From: Camellia lanceoleosa | Taxonomy: Eukaryota; Streptophyta; Magnoliopsida; Ericales; Theaceae | Reading direction: 5' to 3' | DNA: 64,000 bases | Assembly: GCA_025200525.1 (NCBI GenBank) | Contig: CM045759.1 | Coordinates: forward strand, 5,084,001-5,148,000 | Part shown: positions 33,508 to 43,889 of the stretch, one piece after another | Position numbering within the stretch: position 1 is the first letter of the stretch | Layout of the letters: every line of letters begins with the position of its first letter | Program-made: the position numbers and the translations under genes | The notes under the pieces: model-generated | What the model saw: only the letters and a program-made list of their open reading frames with translations | What the model was told of the DNA's origin: nothing | Database searches by the model: none

Positions 33508-36500
33508 TTGCAAGCATGTTCCATGTGCATTTGGTAATCTTACTGTGCTCAACGGCACAACAGACTGTTGTGTTCTCTTGTGAGCGTCGTCCTAAGTTTC
33601 TTTCGATAATCCGAATCGTTTATATTGTAGGATTTGTTGAGTAAATTATCTATATAAAAAATCAAATTGATTAGATATTTGCAGCCCTATAATAAAAACA
33701 CATTTATTTCTATAAAAATTAATGGTTAAAGTAATTTTCATAAATTTTTAAAAATAATTAACATCTAATCATGAGGTTATAAATATCCGATTAATTTAAT
33801 TTTTTACATGAATAATATTCTTCACGAATACTATTGTACGGGGAGCAAATATTCCAGCGAGCCCGTACTCCTTTCTTCCAGGCTCCGTTTCTGTCCGATC
33901 ACCTGAAAACACAACGGCGGTGAGCTACCCGGCGGTGTGTGGCCGGAAAACCCCTCCGACGGACAAATTAGCACACACCTTGGGATAGAGAGAGATAGAG
34001 GAGAGTGTTTGAGTGTAAGCATTTTCTTACAAAAAGTGTTCGTCCTCCGCGCATAGGGGGCGCAGACACGCATATATACCCTCTGAGCTCCATATCCACT
34101 CCCAGTCGTCTCCCAACACGTGGCTCTGCTATCCCATCTATCAGCGGAAACCTTGCTGAACATCACCTAATCTCAACTGCCAGCCTTCTCGGCTGGAGCT
34201 CGGCCATTGCCCTAGGCCGAAGCATTACATGCGCTGTTTGCTCAAGTTGACAAGCTCAAGAGAACCGGGCTAGGCACCAGCTCGGCATGGCAGAGCCTGA
34301 GACATCCCGTGAGCACCTGCGGCCGGCCTTCCTGCCGAGCAAGCAGGTGTCTCGGCCGGCTTCGCCTTTCCGGGCGCCGGTCATCCAACTCGACTGTGGT
34401 TGGCCTTCTTGCCGAGCAAGCAAGTATCTCGGTCGATGACGCCTTTCCGGGCGCCGTTCAGCTGTCCTGACCGGATTCGCTTATGCCATACACATAGCTT
34501 GGTCTAACTGAGAGTTGCCTTAACCGAGCAACGTACACACCCGGCCAGGTCCTAGTAGCCCAATTCCGAGTGGACCGTGGATCACCTCGGTCCAATGATC
34601 CACTTGGCTACTAATGTTCTCGGCCGTTATCTCGGCCCAATTCCAGATCATAAATCTCCCTCTCACCTATAATATCCACTGTTCATATTATCAAAAAAAA
34701 ATTTCAAGACGACCTTCTACAAAGAAACACAACAGACTATTGTACCTTGAAAGCAGAGCAGCACCCCAGATCCTGATCCACGTGCTCATGGACTACTGTT
34801 GGCAAATTTTATCCGTGTAATCTAATAAATGTAAAGCCACTTGGTGCCATTTTGGCAACCCGGTCAAAACGCCACGTTTTTTGGTTGGGGAACAAAATGC
34901 CAAAGTGTGCAAAAAAGTTAAAAATGTCATTTGGGAAGCTCCAGCAAAAACGCACAAAATGCCAAAAACACAACTTGACTATTTACAAAACTACCCTCAG
35001 CTAAGGTAAATTTCTTCAATTGGTTGAGGGTATTTTGGTCATTTTGTAGTGATGTGACACTTTTAAAAAATATTAAATCAAAAAGTAAAAAAGCCAGCTT
35101 TTTACCAACTTCTCAAATCACTATCGAAAAAGCCAAAAAACTTAGTAAAAAGTCAAAAGCCAGCTTGTTGTTTAGGCTCGTTTGGTAAGAGGGTATTTTA
35201 GTAATTTTTTGATTTTTTGGTTAAAATATGAAGTAAAAAAAATTAATATGTTTGGAGTGATTTTTTAACTTTTTACGAAAAGATGTACAAAAAGTAGAGA
35301 GAAAAGAAAATCTTTGATTTTTTAATATAGGTTATAGGTTTTTTAATTTTTTTAATAATTTTTTGACTTTTTAATTAAAATGTTAACTTGCCAAACGAAG
35401 TTTTAGTGTCATTAATTATAGAAATTTTGTGTACAAAAAACTAACGTCATTTAACAATCTTACCTCAGCAATGATACCTACATAAATAAATAAATATATA
35501 TATATATATTTGTCTTGTGACCAAAAAAAAAAAAAAAATAGGTATTACAAAAAAAAATTAGACCTAATTTTTAAACTTGATAGTTAATTAAAATATTTAA
35601 GGTTGTAACACATTTTTTCATATCTTCTTTAAATATCAATCATATCATTTATACATTATTATGTCTAAAAAATAGACTTATATATTATTTTCCTAAAAAA
35701 AGTAGTAAGAAATTTAATAATGTATAGGATTACCCTCCACACTAAGGCATAGTTTGACACTTAAATTTTGATAAGAATTTGAAAAGGAAAAGAGAAAGAC
35801 AAAAGTTAAGTGTAATGCGAGTAAAATATAATTATATTTTATGTATATTATACACATATTTTCATTTTTTTATTATTTAAAATCCCTTCCAAGTTCATAT
35901 TTCAAACCTAACATTATATGTTAAACATGCATAAAACTTTTTTATTCAACTACAAATTAACAAAAAGAAAAAAAGAAAAAGAGAGAGAATAAACTACAAA
36001 TTGAATGTATAAAGATGATTTCCCATGCAAAATATGGCTTTAACATTTTTTGATATTAGAGTACACATGTAGTCGTTAATTTCATGTGTGGACTTTACTT
36101 TACAAAGAGCGTATATGTCTCCATCACACGTTCGTTTTTTGGTTCAATTCCTGCTATATATGTTGGGTCCATTGTCCTTCTGTTCCAAATTAGGGATAGT
36201 TGATTGGCCATGTCGTTCTTACGATTATCAATGGTGTCCGAAATGCATCTCGAAATGAGTTGTATAATATAAATTTAAAATCAATATGATATGAGTTTCA
36301 TCTAAAATAATTTTGATTTATAAATGTATTTTTTTGAATAATTTTTTAGATTTGTAATATTAACATTAATAAAAATGAGTTCGTTGGAACTCCAAGAACA
36401 CCTACTAATTTTTAGATTTGTAATATTAACGTATAACATAAGCTTTACCACCTACTAAAAATGAGTTATTTGGATTTCTGCTTTTTTTTTTTTTGTTTTT

Positions 36501-37257
36501 TTTTTCTTCTCTCTCTTTATTTATTTATTTGTGTGTTTTGAGGATATAATATAAATAATAAACTTATCTATCTCTTTAATGATTTGGATTTTTAAATGAG
36601 TTAGTGATCAATTCTAATCTGGCATCAAATTAGGCAATAGAAATCTTATGTTCAAAACACACCGCGTAGGATACAATTAAAAAATATTGCACATGCTTGA
36701 CCGTTAATATCTGCTGATTACTATGTATGTTTGTTTGGTGATGGATGCATGGATGGATGCAGAGAACAAGGTTGAGGACTACCGGAGATACATACCACTC
36801 CTTAATGCTGCACTTCGGGGAGACTGGGATTCCGCCGAAAGATTCTTCGACCAAGACCAAGATGCACTCACTGCCCATATCACCGATGGAAAGGACACGG
36901 CACTCCACGTAGCAATTAGGAGTGGAAGGTCAATCAAATTTGTGGAGAAACTGGTGGATTTGATGCCGCCAGAGGCGCTGGCACTGCGTAACTCTTCCGG
37001 TTGCACCGCCCTTATCAGTGCTGCACTGTATGAAAACACCAAGGCTGCGGTTATCGTGGTGGAGAAACACGATACCTCCTTATATATTCGCAATGATCAG
37101 AATTCGTTACCGCTCCACTGTGCAGCTAATAATGGACATAAGGACAACCTTTTGTATTTATTGAGTGTCACAAAGGAGGATCATCCAGTGTCCAAGCCAT
37201 TCGCGTACCCTTCTGGTGCTCAGCTTCTCTTACAAGTAATAGATTCCGAATTTTATG
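32828..37257 (+). CDS. Second ANK-PGG family gene, first two exons
   Basis: Exon one, 32828-33131, begins MESSNNENHATKFVNDLEIV and continues into a Glu/Gly/Ala-rich low-complexity run, ending at GTAAGG after one base of a codon. Exon two, 36763-37257, starts with two bases after TGCAG and encodes NKVEDYRRYIPLLNAALRGD, then ankyrin repeats: TALHVAIRSGRSIKFVEKL, GCTALISAALYENTKAAV, SLPLHCAANNGHKDNLLYLL and LLLQVIDSEFY, ending at GTGAGT in phase 1. That phase would join perfectly to an exon of the type at 29-175, so the two loci are tandem paralogues. About 266 residues are visible. No third exon or PGG domain is found from 37258 to 64000, so the gene is either broken or has a giant intron. Intron one (3.6 kb) holds a solo LTR and MITEs. 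The acidic N-terminus is unusually long and slippage-prone. Confidence 0.75.
33132..33834. other. Start of intron 1 of ANK gene 2
   Basis: AT-rich, with CT and TA microsatellites at 33472-33508. No coding feature is seen. Confidence 0.4.
33835..34735 (-). mobile_element. Solo LTR (0.9 kb) in intron 1 of ANK gene 2
   Basis: On the minus strand it starts near TGTTGTGTTTC, has a TATA box (GGTATATATG, plus-strand 34070-34079) and ends CTCCCCGTACA. The 5-bp duplication ACTAT is exact on both sides (33830-33834, 34736-34740), with one extra base at the right end. Two tandem 80-bp units with TGCCGAGCAAGCAGGTGTC and CGCCTTTCCGGGCGCCG occur at 34322-34458. No internal retrotransposon sequence adjoins. 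Confidence 0.7.
34845..35180. mobile_element. MITE (copy 2) of the TATTTTGGC family
   Basis: CCATTTTGGCAACCCGGTCA and AAAACGCCACG begin a stretch matching 30323-30667 in order, including GGTATTTTGGTCATTTT, TTTTAAAAAATATTAAATC and TTTTTACCAACTTCTCAA. It is intronic. Confidence 0.6.
35182..35402. mobile_element. Small fold-back MITE
   Basis: GGCTCGTTTGGTAAGAGGG at the left is opposed by TTAACTTGCCAAACGAAG at the right; the interior strings GATTTTTTGGTTAAAATATG and GACTTTTTAATTAAAATG are mirrored. It abuts the previous MITE. Confidence 0.5.
35403..36762. other. Remainder of intron 1 of ANK gene 2
   Basis: AT-rich with a TA run near 35493-35510, a poly-A run near 35524 and a TAGTTTGACACTTAAATTTT..CCTAACATTAT stretch (35750-35925) resembling the ends of a MITE. 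No exon is recognised. Confidence 0.35.
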
Positions 37258-37467
37258 GTGAGTCACATCTTACTTTGCTTATTGCCCAATTAATACAAAA
37301 TTGCTTAATCAAAAAGTAGTCACGAGAATGACAATGTTCAAATATTATAATCAAGCATCATCTAAATATAATTTAGCCATCTCAAATCCATACAATGCTC
37401 AAACCTAGAGGTTGTTTGGCAATAAGGTTAAATTAGTTGAAAATCCATTAAAAAAATCAAAAAGCTA

Positions 37468-38634
37468 AGGGTGTGTTTGGTAACGTTTACGTTTTCAGTT
37501 TATATTTACAAAAATTTTATAAACTAATTTTTGTTTATTTTTAGAAAAACATAAACTACAAACGCGTTTGGTAATTGAAAAAATGTTTAAAAAATTTTAA
37601 AAATATAAAAAAGAGTGAGAAATGGCAAGTGATGACAAGTGGCAGCGGAAGACGGTGGTGGAAAGTGGTGACGGTGGGTGGTGGGTAGCTGGTGGTGGTA
37701 GGTGGTGGGTGGGTGGGTGGTAGCGAGTGCATGGTGGTGGCGGGGGGTGAGTAGCGGATGGCGGGTAGTGGTGGGTGGTGGTAGTGGGTGGGTAGGTGAC
37801 GGTGGTGGGTGGTGGGTGGTAGCGAGTGGGTGGTGGCGGCGGGTGGTGGTGGTGGTGGTGGCGGCGGCGGGTGGTGGGTGGTGATGGCAGGTAGGTGGCG
37901 GGTGGTAGGTGGTGGCGGGTGGATGGTGGGTGGGTGACGGTGGCAGGTGGTAGCGAGTGGTGGGTAGTAGTGAGTGGGTGGTGGTGGTGGTGGTGGTGGT
38001 GGTAACGGGTGGTGGGTGGTGGTGGCAGGTGGGTGGCGGATGGCGGGTAGTGGCGAGTAGGTGGGTGGTGGTGGTGGTGAGTTGGTTGATGACGGTGACG
38101 GGTGGTAGGTGATAGCGAGTGGGTGGTGGTGGTGGTGGGTGGTGGGTGTTGGTGGCAGGTGAGTGGCGGATAGGTGATGGTATGGTGGTGGTGGTGGTGG
38201 TGGTGGTGGTGGCGGGTGGGTGGCAGGTGGGTCGTGAGTGGTGGTGGCAAGTAGGTGGCGGGCGGTGGATGGTAGTGGCGGGTGGTGGTAGTGGTAGTGG
38301 CGGCGAGGGTTGGGTGGTGGTGGCGAGTGGGTGGCAGGTGGGTGGTGGTGGCTAGTGGGTGATGAGTGGTGGTGGCAGGTGGTGGTGGCAGAAAACAGTG
38401 GTGGAAAATGGTGGCGGGTGATGGCTAGTGTTGGGTGGTAAAAAAAAAAAAACTGAAAACTCAAAATGAAAACACATTTTTTGTGTTTTCATTTTTGGCC
38501 AAATTTATAAACTGGGACCACTGATTTATAAATCAAAAATTTTACCAAACAAGTTTTTATTTAAATTTTTAAAATTTTTGTAAATATAAACAGAAAATTA
38601 AAAACGTAAGTGTTACCAAACGACACCTAAACAA
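37468..38634. mobile_element. MITE with GGTAAC-type TIRs, filled by a GGTGG minisatellite
   Basis: The left end AGGGTGTGTTTGGTAACG followed by TTTACGTTTTCAG and TTTATATTTACAAAAATTTT is mirrored at the right by AAAATTTTTGTAAATATAAA and GTTACCAAACGACACCT. Long arms of roughly 120-150 bp enclose 37660-38430, a run of GGTGGTGGGTGG/GGTGGCGGGTGG units. Flanks carry similar AATCAAAAAG strings rather than a clean duplication. Confidence 0.65.
37660..38430. repeat. G-rich GGTGG/GGTGGCGGG minisatellite
   Basis: About 770 bp composed almost only of G, T and scattered A/C in units such as GGTGGTGGGTGGTGGTGGCG. The plus strand has many GGG/GG runs compatible with quadruplex folding. The minus strand reads as His/Pro/Thr-rich open frames that are by-products of the repeat, not genes. 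Confidence 0.85.
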
Positions 38635-38822
38635 TCAAAAAGTCTAAAAATTATCTAGTAATCCTAGAGGGATTTAGATCCTCTAAAATGATGCCGTTTT
38701 GTCTAGTGACTGAAGAGAAAAAAAAAAAAAAAAAAAAAAAAAAAGGTAAAAAGAAAAAACAGACCAAACAATGGGTTCCATCGTGGAAGAGAGAGAGAGA
38801 GAGAGAGGGAGACAAGCGGAAT

Positions 38823-39103
38823 CTCTTTACATCTCCTTCAACGGCATCCAATACCCAATCCTATTTTGAAGATTTGTTGCCAATCATGGCTGACAAGTTA
38901 GGCGGGGAAGGGTTGATAGAAGAGTTTTCTAATGGGTTTCTGTTGTTGATGGACTGTGATAAAGGGGTCATTACGACGGTGATGGAGCACTCAATCAGAT
39001 GTAGTTTTGCATGCTCATGTTCAGATTGAGCCCTGAGTTAATGAAACAGTCTCTGTTTGTGTTGGAGGAAACCCTTCAACAGGAACTGAACGGCTTGTAT
39101 TAA
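38823..39103 (+). pseudogene. KIC/PBP1-type EF-hand calcium sensor pseudogene
   Basis: The first part reads FEDLLPIMADKLGGEGLIEE and FSNGFLLLMDCDKGVIT, matching the N-terminus of plant KIC / PINOID-binding protein 1 (short intronless proteins with one EF-hand that regulate a kinesin or the PINOID kinase). About 90 bases are then missing. In another frame the EF-hand loop DGDGALNQM follows, a stop replaces the expected Glu codon near 38980, then FCMLMFRLSPELM and the C-terminus to a natural stop at 39101. The deletion, frame change and stop make it non-functional. A 28-A run and a GA microsatellite lie just upstream; a chromovirus LTR starts 15 bases after the stop. Confidence 0.85.
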
Positions 39104-39118
39104 TTTTATGGGTCCAGA

Positions 39119-39458
39119 TGTTGTTATTTACTTTTCATTAATTTTAAAGTCTTTGAAAGAATCAGTATACATTATAGGATAGGAAGTAGTGTGAGTGTTT
39201 TGTGGGATTTGTTGGTTAGTTGAATGTTTTGTGGAATTTATTGGTTAGTTGAGTTTCTGTAGCCTAAAGTTTAGGAATTGGTGAGTATGGAGTTGTTGGA
39301 GTTCAGTATTTAAGGCCACTAAGTCAGCAATAAAGGTAACCAATCTTTTCCAAAATCAATTTATGTTTATTGGAGGTAGATTCCCCTTGAAATGAATTAA
39401 ATTTTTTCTAGTTTCTAGCGTGCTTCCACCATAACTAAGAAGAAACAGGCTGCTAGCA
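39119..39458 (+). repeat. 5' LTR of element C
   Basis: Starts TGTTGTTATTTAC, ends GCTGCTAGCA and precedes the primer site. A direct duplication (TTTTGTGGGATTTGTTGGTT and TTTTGTGGAATTTATTGGTT) lies near 39198-39248. Confidence 0.55.
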
Positions 39459-39501
39459 GTTTGGTATCAGAGCAAGGTGCTCAAAAGATGGTCGAGGGAA
39501 C

Positions 39502-40010
39502 TGTTGTGTTATTACCCCATGTGAGGGGTGATTTTTTTTTTTCCACTAAAAGCAGCACAGCAAGTCAACGAGGACGGCTGCCAACCGACAAGCTGCAAAG
39601 ATGAACTGCGACCGAAAGGTGAGTGAGATGTCCATGTGTGCCGGCCAAGCTCTCTAGCTTCCTTTATCTTAATGTATAAGGAGAGAAGTTGAGGGGAGAG
39701 TTGAGAGTGAGTCGGAAAATCCTGAGTGAGAAAATGTAGAGAATGAGACAGAATCATTTTGTGCGAGAGAAGGGAGCTCCCTCTATATAAGAGGGGGAGC
39801 TCAATGGGAGTTGAGTGAGAGTGGGCTTCTCCTTCACTGTGTAAATCTCTTTGTAATCTCCATTTATAGTGAATCTCCGGCTACTTTCCCCTAGACATAG
39901 GTATTGAGGTCGAACTACGTTAAATAAATATTATATCTCCTTGAGTGTGTGTGTTTTTATGCGTGGCATGATTTTTAGAAGGTCTTGGGTGAGATCTCAG
40001 ATCCCTAACA
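39502..40010 (+). repeat. Left LTR of element B
   Basis: Contains CTACTTTCCCCTAGACATAG and GTCGAACTACGTTAAAT, the decayed form of the motif conserved in element A, and ends CCCTAACA. Confidence 0.8.
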
Positions 40011-40284
40011 ATTGGTATCAAAGCTTGGTTGAGGAAAACTATGTTTTTTCGACTGGCCCAGAAATTAAGTTTCTCAAAATCGAGTTTTGTGAATACCAAG
40101 AGGTGCGCCTTGACGAGTGGAGTCTAGACCTATAAAAAAGAGGTGTCACACGCCCCCACGTGCAGCCTAAAGTTTCATCGAAGTACACCGGAATGTTACC
40201 GGAAAGTTTAGTTCGATTAAGAGAGGAGTGGTGAAGAAGAAAAAGTGAAAAGGGTTCAAATATAATATTTTGGGAACCATTCAA

Positions 40285-40381
40285 CACAAGAGCTCTTATG
40301 GCGCAACAGTTCAGGCTTTGCCTTTACCCTTTGGTTGTGGGTTTGAATCTCATGTAGCGCAGAGGTTAATTTTTTTTTTTG
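40285..40381 (+). repeat. tRNA-like / SINE-like segment inside element B
   Basis: TTATGGCGCAACAG resembles an internal A box and GTGGGTTTGAATCTC a B box (GGTTCGAATCC) about 35 bases later, followed by ATGTAGCGCAGAGG and a T-rich tail (about 40370-40380). No equivalent is seen in element A, so it looks inserted. A full cloverleaf was not derived, so a working tRNA gene is not claimed. Confidence 0.4.
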
Positions 40382-40389
40382 TGGAGCCG

Positions 40390-40665
40390 ATGACGTAATG
40401 CTGATACAAGAGTGACATCAGTAGGCGGGTGGGTCGCCCAGATCAAACCCGAGTCTGACCCTGAAGGGTTCTAACCAGATAACGTTTGTCCAAGTAGATG
40501 GGTCAGCCCCCATCCAGATCCGACGCAGTGTTGATGCAAGAGTGACATTAGCAGGCCGGTGGGTCACCTAGATCCAACCCAAGTCCAACCCTAGAGGGTC
40601 TGAGCTGGATGATGTCAGCCCAAGTAGGCGGGTCCATCCTCACCCAGATCCGACCGAGAAGGGTT
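40390..40665 (+). repeat. Two-copy 130-bp tandem repeat in element B
   Basis: GATACAAGAGTGACATCAGT..GGGTGGGTCGCCC..CCATCCAGATCCGACG is followed by GATGCAAGAGTGACATTAGC..GGTGGGTCACC..CACCCAGATCCGACCG. This occupies the place of the ACGT-rich array of element A. Confidence 0.7.
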
Positions 40666-42336
40666 TCTAGGTAGTGCCATAAGCGTGACGCGGTAGTGAC
40701 TTCAGCGATAACACATAGCAGACGGCGTCAGACGCTTAGTAACGGAAAATGCCCTATGTTAATGGAATATTCCTGAGTGCTGGAAAATTGTAATGAGAGT
40801 CCAAAATTTCCTAAAAATTGTGGTGTGGCCCAACTTTCGAGGAAGTTTTACAATGAGGCCCCCGGAAGTGCAGCGAAGGTTGGTCCTAGCTAAACGGATT
40901 GCTTTGGACGCAACCATGAGATTAGAATAATGAGATTCTGAACGGTTTCTTGAAGACAGTCAAAACATGGGAGTTTACCATCTTCAATAGTCAGAGCAAT
41001 GTTGCCCGATGTTGTAGAACGCCGTGGATTCACTGAAGAAGTTAGAATGAGAGATTTTGATTGGATTGGACAACTAGATACAGATCAAAAGATAGATCAT
41101 TGGAGACCAGATGAGGTCAAGCTTGATCAAATGGCGGATCAAGGAAGATCAGGATCGGTCAAGGGCGATTAGAGGATTGCAGAGGTGATTATCTCTAGAG
41201 TTAATTGAAAGATTTGGTTCAATCAAAAGAGAAGTCCACTTCATCAACGAATAGATGATTTGGCAACAGAACAGGCTTAAAAAATGTTGTGTATATGAGC
41301 TAGTACTGATAAGAGACCTAAATGAGTAGAATAATAGTTGTAGATGAGCATACTTGGTGCAAGCATAGAGGTACAAGAGCATAGATGAGTACACAAGAGT
41401 GTCGTGCAAGGTGCAGATGTACAGTGTAAAGAAGGCGTGGTTAGAGTATGCAGGAGCAGGTTTTGTTAAAAGTTCATAGGAACTTCAAGACAAAGAAATT
41501 GGGATGGGTAAAATGCAAGAGTGTGCGCCAAGGTGTGGCAAGTCTCTTTTCTCTATGGTGGTTTCTTTGGTTCCATGGCAACGAATGATAGAGTTGATAT
41601 GAATCTCTTAATCAAGCTTGACGCAGGGAGATCAAAAACCATGAGTGTGAGCACTATGCAAGGAATTGCATAGCTGATGATGCTTTGACATATGGAGCTA
41701 CAGTGAACCATTAATCTACTGAACAACAAATTAGGGATTGCAAAGGCACAGACAACGAGCATATGGGAACTCTGGGAGGTTGTTTAGAAGTGCGGAGGGC
41801 AAAGACTGATAGTTCAGAGGAAAAACTCTGAGCAAAGAAGGCAAAGAAAATTGACCAGGAAAAGCGTGTTGTTTGAAATAAAGAGTGTTTTCTATTGCTC
41901 CAGCCGTGTATTGTGATGCATGGCAGGTTAGTGGCTTTCTAGAGAGGAGTTGTAGTGTGATTAAGCACTGAAATGAGTGTAGGGAAAACCGAGCAGAGGG
42001 TGCAGGGCATCTATCCAGGGGGTGCAGGATATCTTGGTTACGCAAGTTTAAGCATATCAGGTGAAGACATCCGAGACAGGGAAGTATGGAAGTGATCTGT
42101 GGGAGATAAGAGCATAGGGCTCTTTCCGAGAAAGAATCAGAGAGTAGTGTGAGTTGAGTGAGGATGTAAGATTCCCTCCTCCTTTTGTATCTCTGTATTT
42201 TCTTCGGTATATTTTCTTTAGGTTCAGGGGATGCAAGCGTCTCAGTGAGGAGATGTAGGCTTTGCTGGATTTTGGGTGTGACAAGATTGGCAGTAGTTTT
42301 TGCTATGGATCACTTCACATGGGTTGAGGGGTGATT

Positions 42337-42839
42337 TGTTATGCTATCCCCCCACGTGAGGGGTGATTCTTTTTTCACCAAAAGCAGCACAGCAAGTCCA
42401 GGAGGACGACTGCCAACCGACGAGCCATAAAAGGTGACAACCACTGAAAGGTGAGTGAGCTGGCCATGTATGCCAGCTAAGCTCTCCAGCTTTCTCCATT
42501 TTAGTGTATAAAAAGAGAAGTTGAGAAGAGAACTGAGAGTGAGGCGGAAAATCGTGAGTGAGAAAATGTAGAGAGTGAGACAGAGAGTCACTCTATGTGA
42601 GAGGGGAGAACTCCTTCTGTATGAGAGGGGGACCTCAGTGGGAGTTGAGTGAGAGTGGGTTTCTCCTCCATTGTGTAAATCTCTTTGTAATCTCCACTTA
42701 TAGTGAATCTCCGGTTACTCTCCCGTAGACGTAGGCATTAAAGTCGAACCACGTTAAATATGGTGTCTCCTTGGATATGTGTATTTTTATGCTTGGTATG
42801 ATTTCTAAAAGGTCTTGAGCGAGATCTCGAATCCCAACA
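42337..42839 (+). repeat. Right LTR of element B
   Basis: Starts TGTTATGCTATCCCCCCACG after a purine tract (GGGTTGAGGGGTGATT) and ends ATCCCAACA. It carries GTAGACGTAGGCATTAAAGT and CGAACCACGTTAAAT. Confidence 0.8.
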
Positions 42840-42851
42840 AGAACTTAAGCT

Positions 42852-43345
42852 ATGAAGGTGGAAGAAACTGTTAAACAGTTACAAGACACCACACAACAGC
42901 AAGGTCAACAATTAGATATAATAGTCCAGATGATAATAGCTCTTGATCTGAAAAATGATCAGATGTCAAAGAATATATCACAAGACCTTGAAGTGAATCT
43001 CAGCAAAAGAGCAAAGCACTTCTCATCTCACCACAATGAGTCCAATGCTTCTGGGACTTGTGGAGGACTCATTTAGACCGGAGCTTTAAAGCTGGATTTT
43101 CTTAGATTTAAGGGTGACAATCCATCTGGTTGGGTTTATCACGCTGAACAATTTTTCCACTTATCATCAAACACCAGCTGATCAGCGGCTGACAATGGGC
43201 TATGTTTCTATTGTGAAAATAAGTTCTAACCAGGTCATATGTGCAAGAATCCAAGGTTATTTATTATCGAGAGCATACCAAAAGCGGAATATCAAACTCA
43301 AGAGGTGGATATAGATATTGAAGGGTTTGACGAGCCATCGCCATA
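42852..43345 (+). pseudogene. Chromovirus gag remnant of element C
   Basis: VEETVKQLQDTTQQQGQQLD and KLDFLRFKGDNPSGWVYHAE, then QFF, are the usual start and core of chromovirus gag. After a large deletion, the zinc-knuckle-like CFYCENKF..PGHMCKN string and a LFIIES end follow in another frame. Stops occur near 43074, 43180 and 43345. Confidence 0.75.
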
Positions 43346-43349
43346 AATT

Positions 43350-43690
43350 TTGCTCCATGCTATAGTGGGTGCATTGACTCCTCACACCATGCATGTAGGA
43401 GGCAAGGTGTGCAATCATTCCATCACCGTGCTCATTGATAATAGATCTACTCATAATTTTCTAGATCCAAGGACTGCTCGGAAGGTGACTATTCCCATTC
43501 AAAGCCACCCCAAATTTAATGTAATGGTGGCAAATGGAGACCGGTTATTAGGAGAAGTAAGGTGTGTTGGAGTAACCCTCATGGTGCAAGGTACTCTTAT
43601 TAAGTTTGATTTTTTCTTGGTTACATTAGGAGGCTGCGAAGTTGTGTTAGGTGCTCAATGGTTGAGAACACTTAGACCAGTTGTTTAGGA
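43350..43690 (+). pseudogene. Chromovirus aspartic protease remnant of element C
   Basis: Reads HAIVGALTPHTMHVGGKVCN, VLIDNRSTHNFLD and RLLGEVRCVGVTLMVQG, ending GCEVVLGAQWLRTL. The catalytic triplet normally D-S-G is D-N-R here, so the site is destroyed although the frame is open for 113 residues. Confidence 0.8.
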
Positions 43691-43889
43691 TTTTTCACAA
43701 CTTACCATGTCCTTTAAAGAAGGCAACAGAGAATGCAAATTAGTAGGCTTGTAGTCTGCAACTTTGAAATACTAGAAGAAAAAATAGATCGAAAAAAAAA
43801 TGCAAATATGGGAAGGCACTGCTGCTTCAGTTGCATAGCCTTTCAATGGGGACACAATCCAAAGTTGAAGACCTAGAATAAAAGCAATT

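Larger units (their letters stand above)
39502..42839 (+). mobile_element. Element B: older copy of the element A family, nested in element C
   Basis: LTRs 39502-40010 and 42337-42839 begin TGTT and end AACA. A near target duplicate GGAAC/AGAAC flanks them. The primer site (TTGGTATCAAAGC) follows the left LTR. The interior shares long collinear blocks with element A: GCAGCGAAGGTTGGTCCTAG, TTGGTTACGCAAGTT, GACATCCGAGACAG, AGATTCCCTCCTCC and CACATGGGTTGAGGGG before the 3' LTR. It has no retrotransposon proteins. The LTRs differ at many sites, so B is much older than A. Confidence 0.85.

Noticed and set aside
33835..34735. Gene in the GC-richer intron segment
   Set aside because: TATA box, ACTAT duplicates and CCCCGTACA end identify it as a solo LTR; open frames are short.
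37556..38464. Long Pro/His/Thr-rich open frames on the minus strand (over 300 codons)
   Set aside because: They are the reverse of a G-rich minisatellite; all frames are open because of the repeat, with no conserved domain.
43350..43690. Functional host aspartic protease-like gene
   Set aside because: Catalytic triplet destroyed and embedded between chromovirus gag and RT remains.
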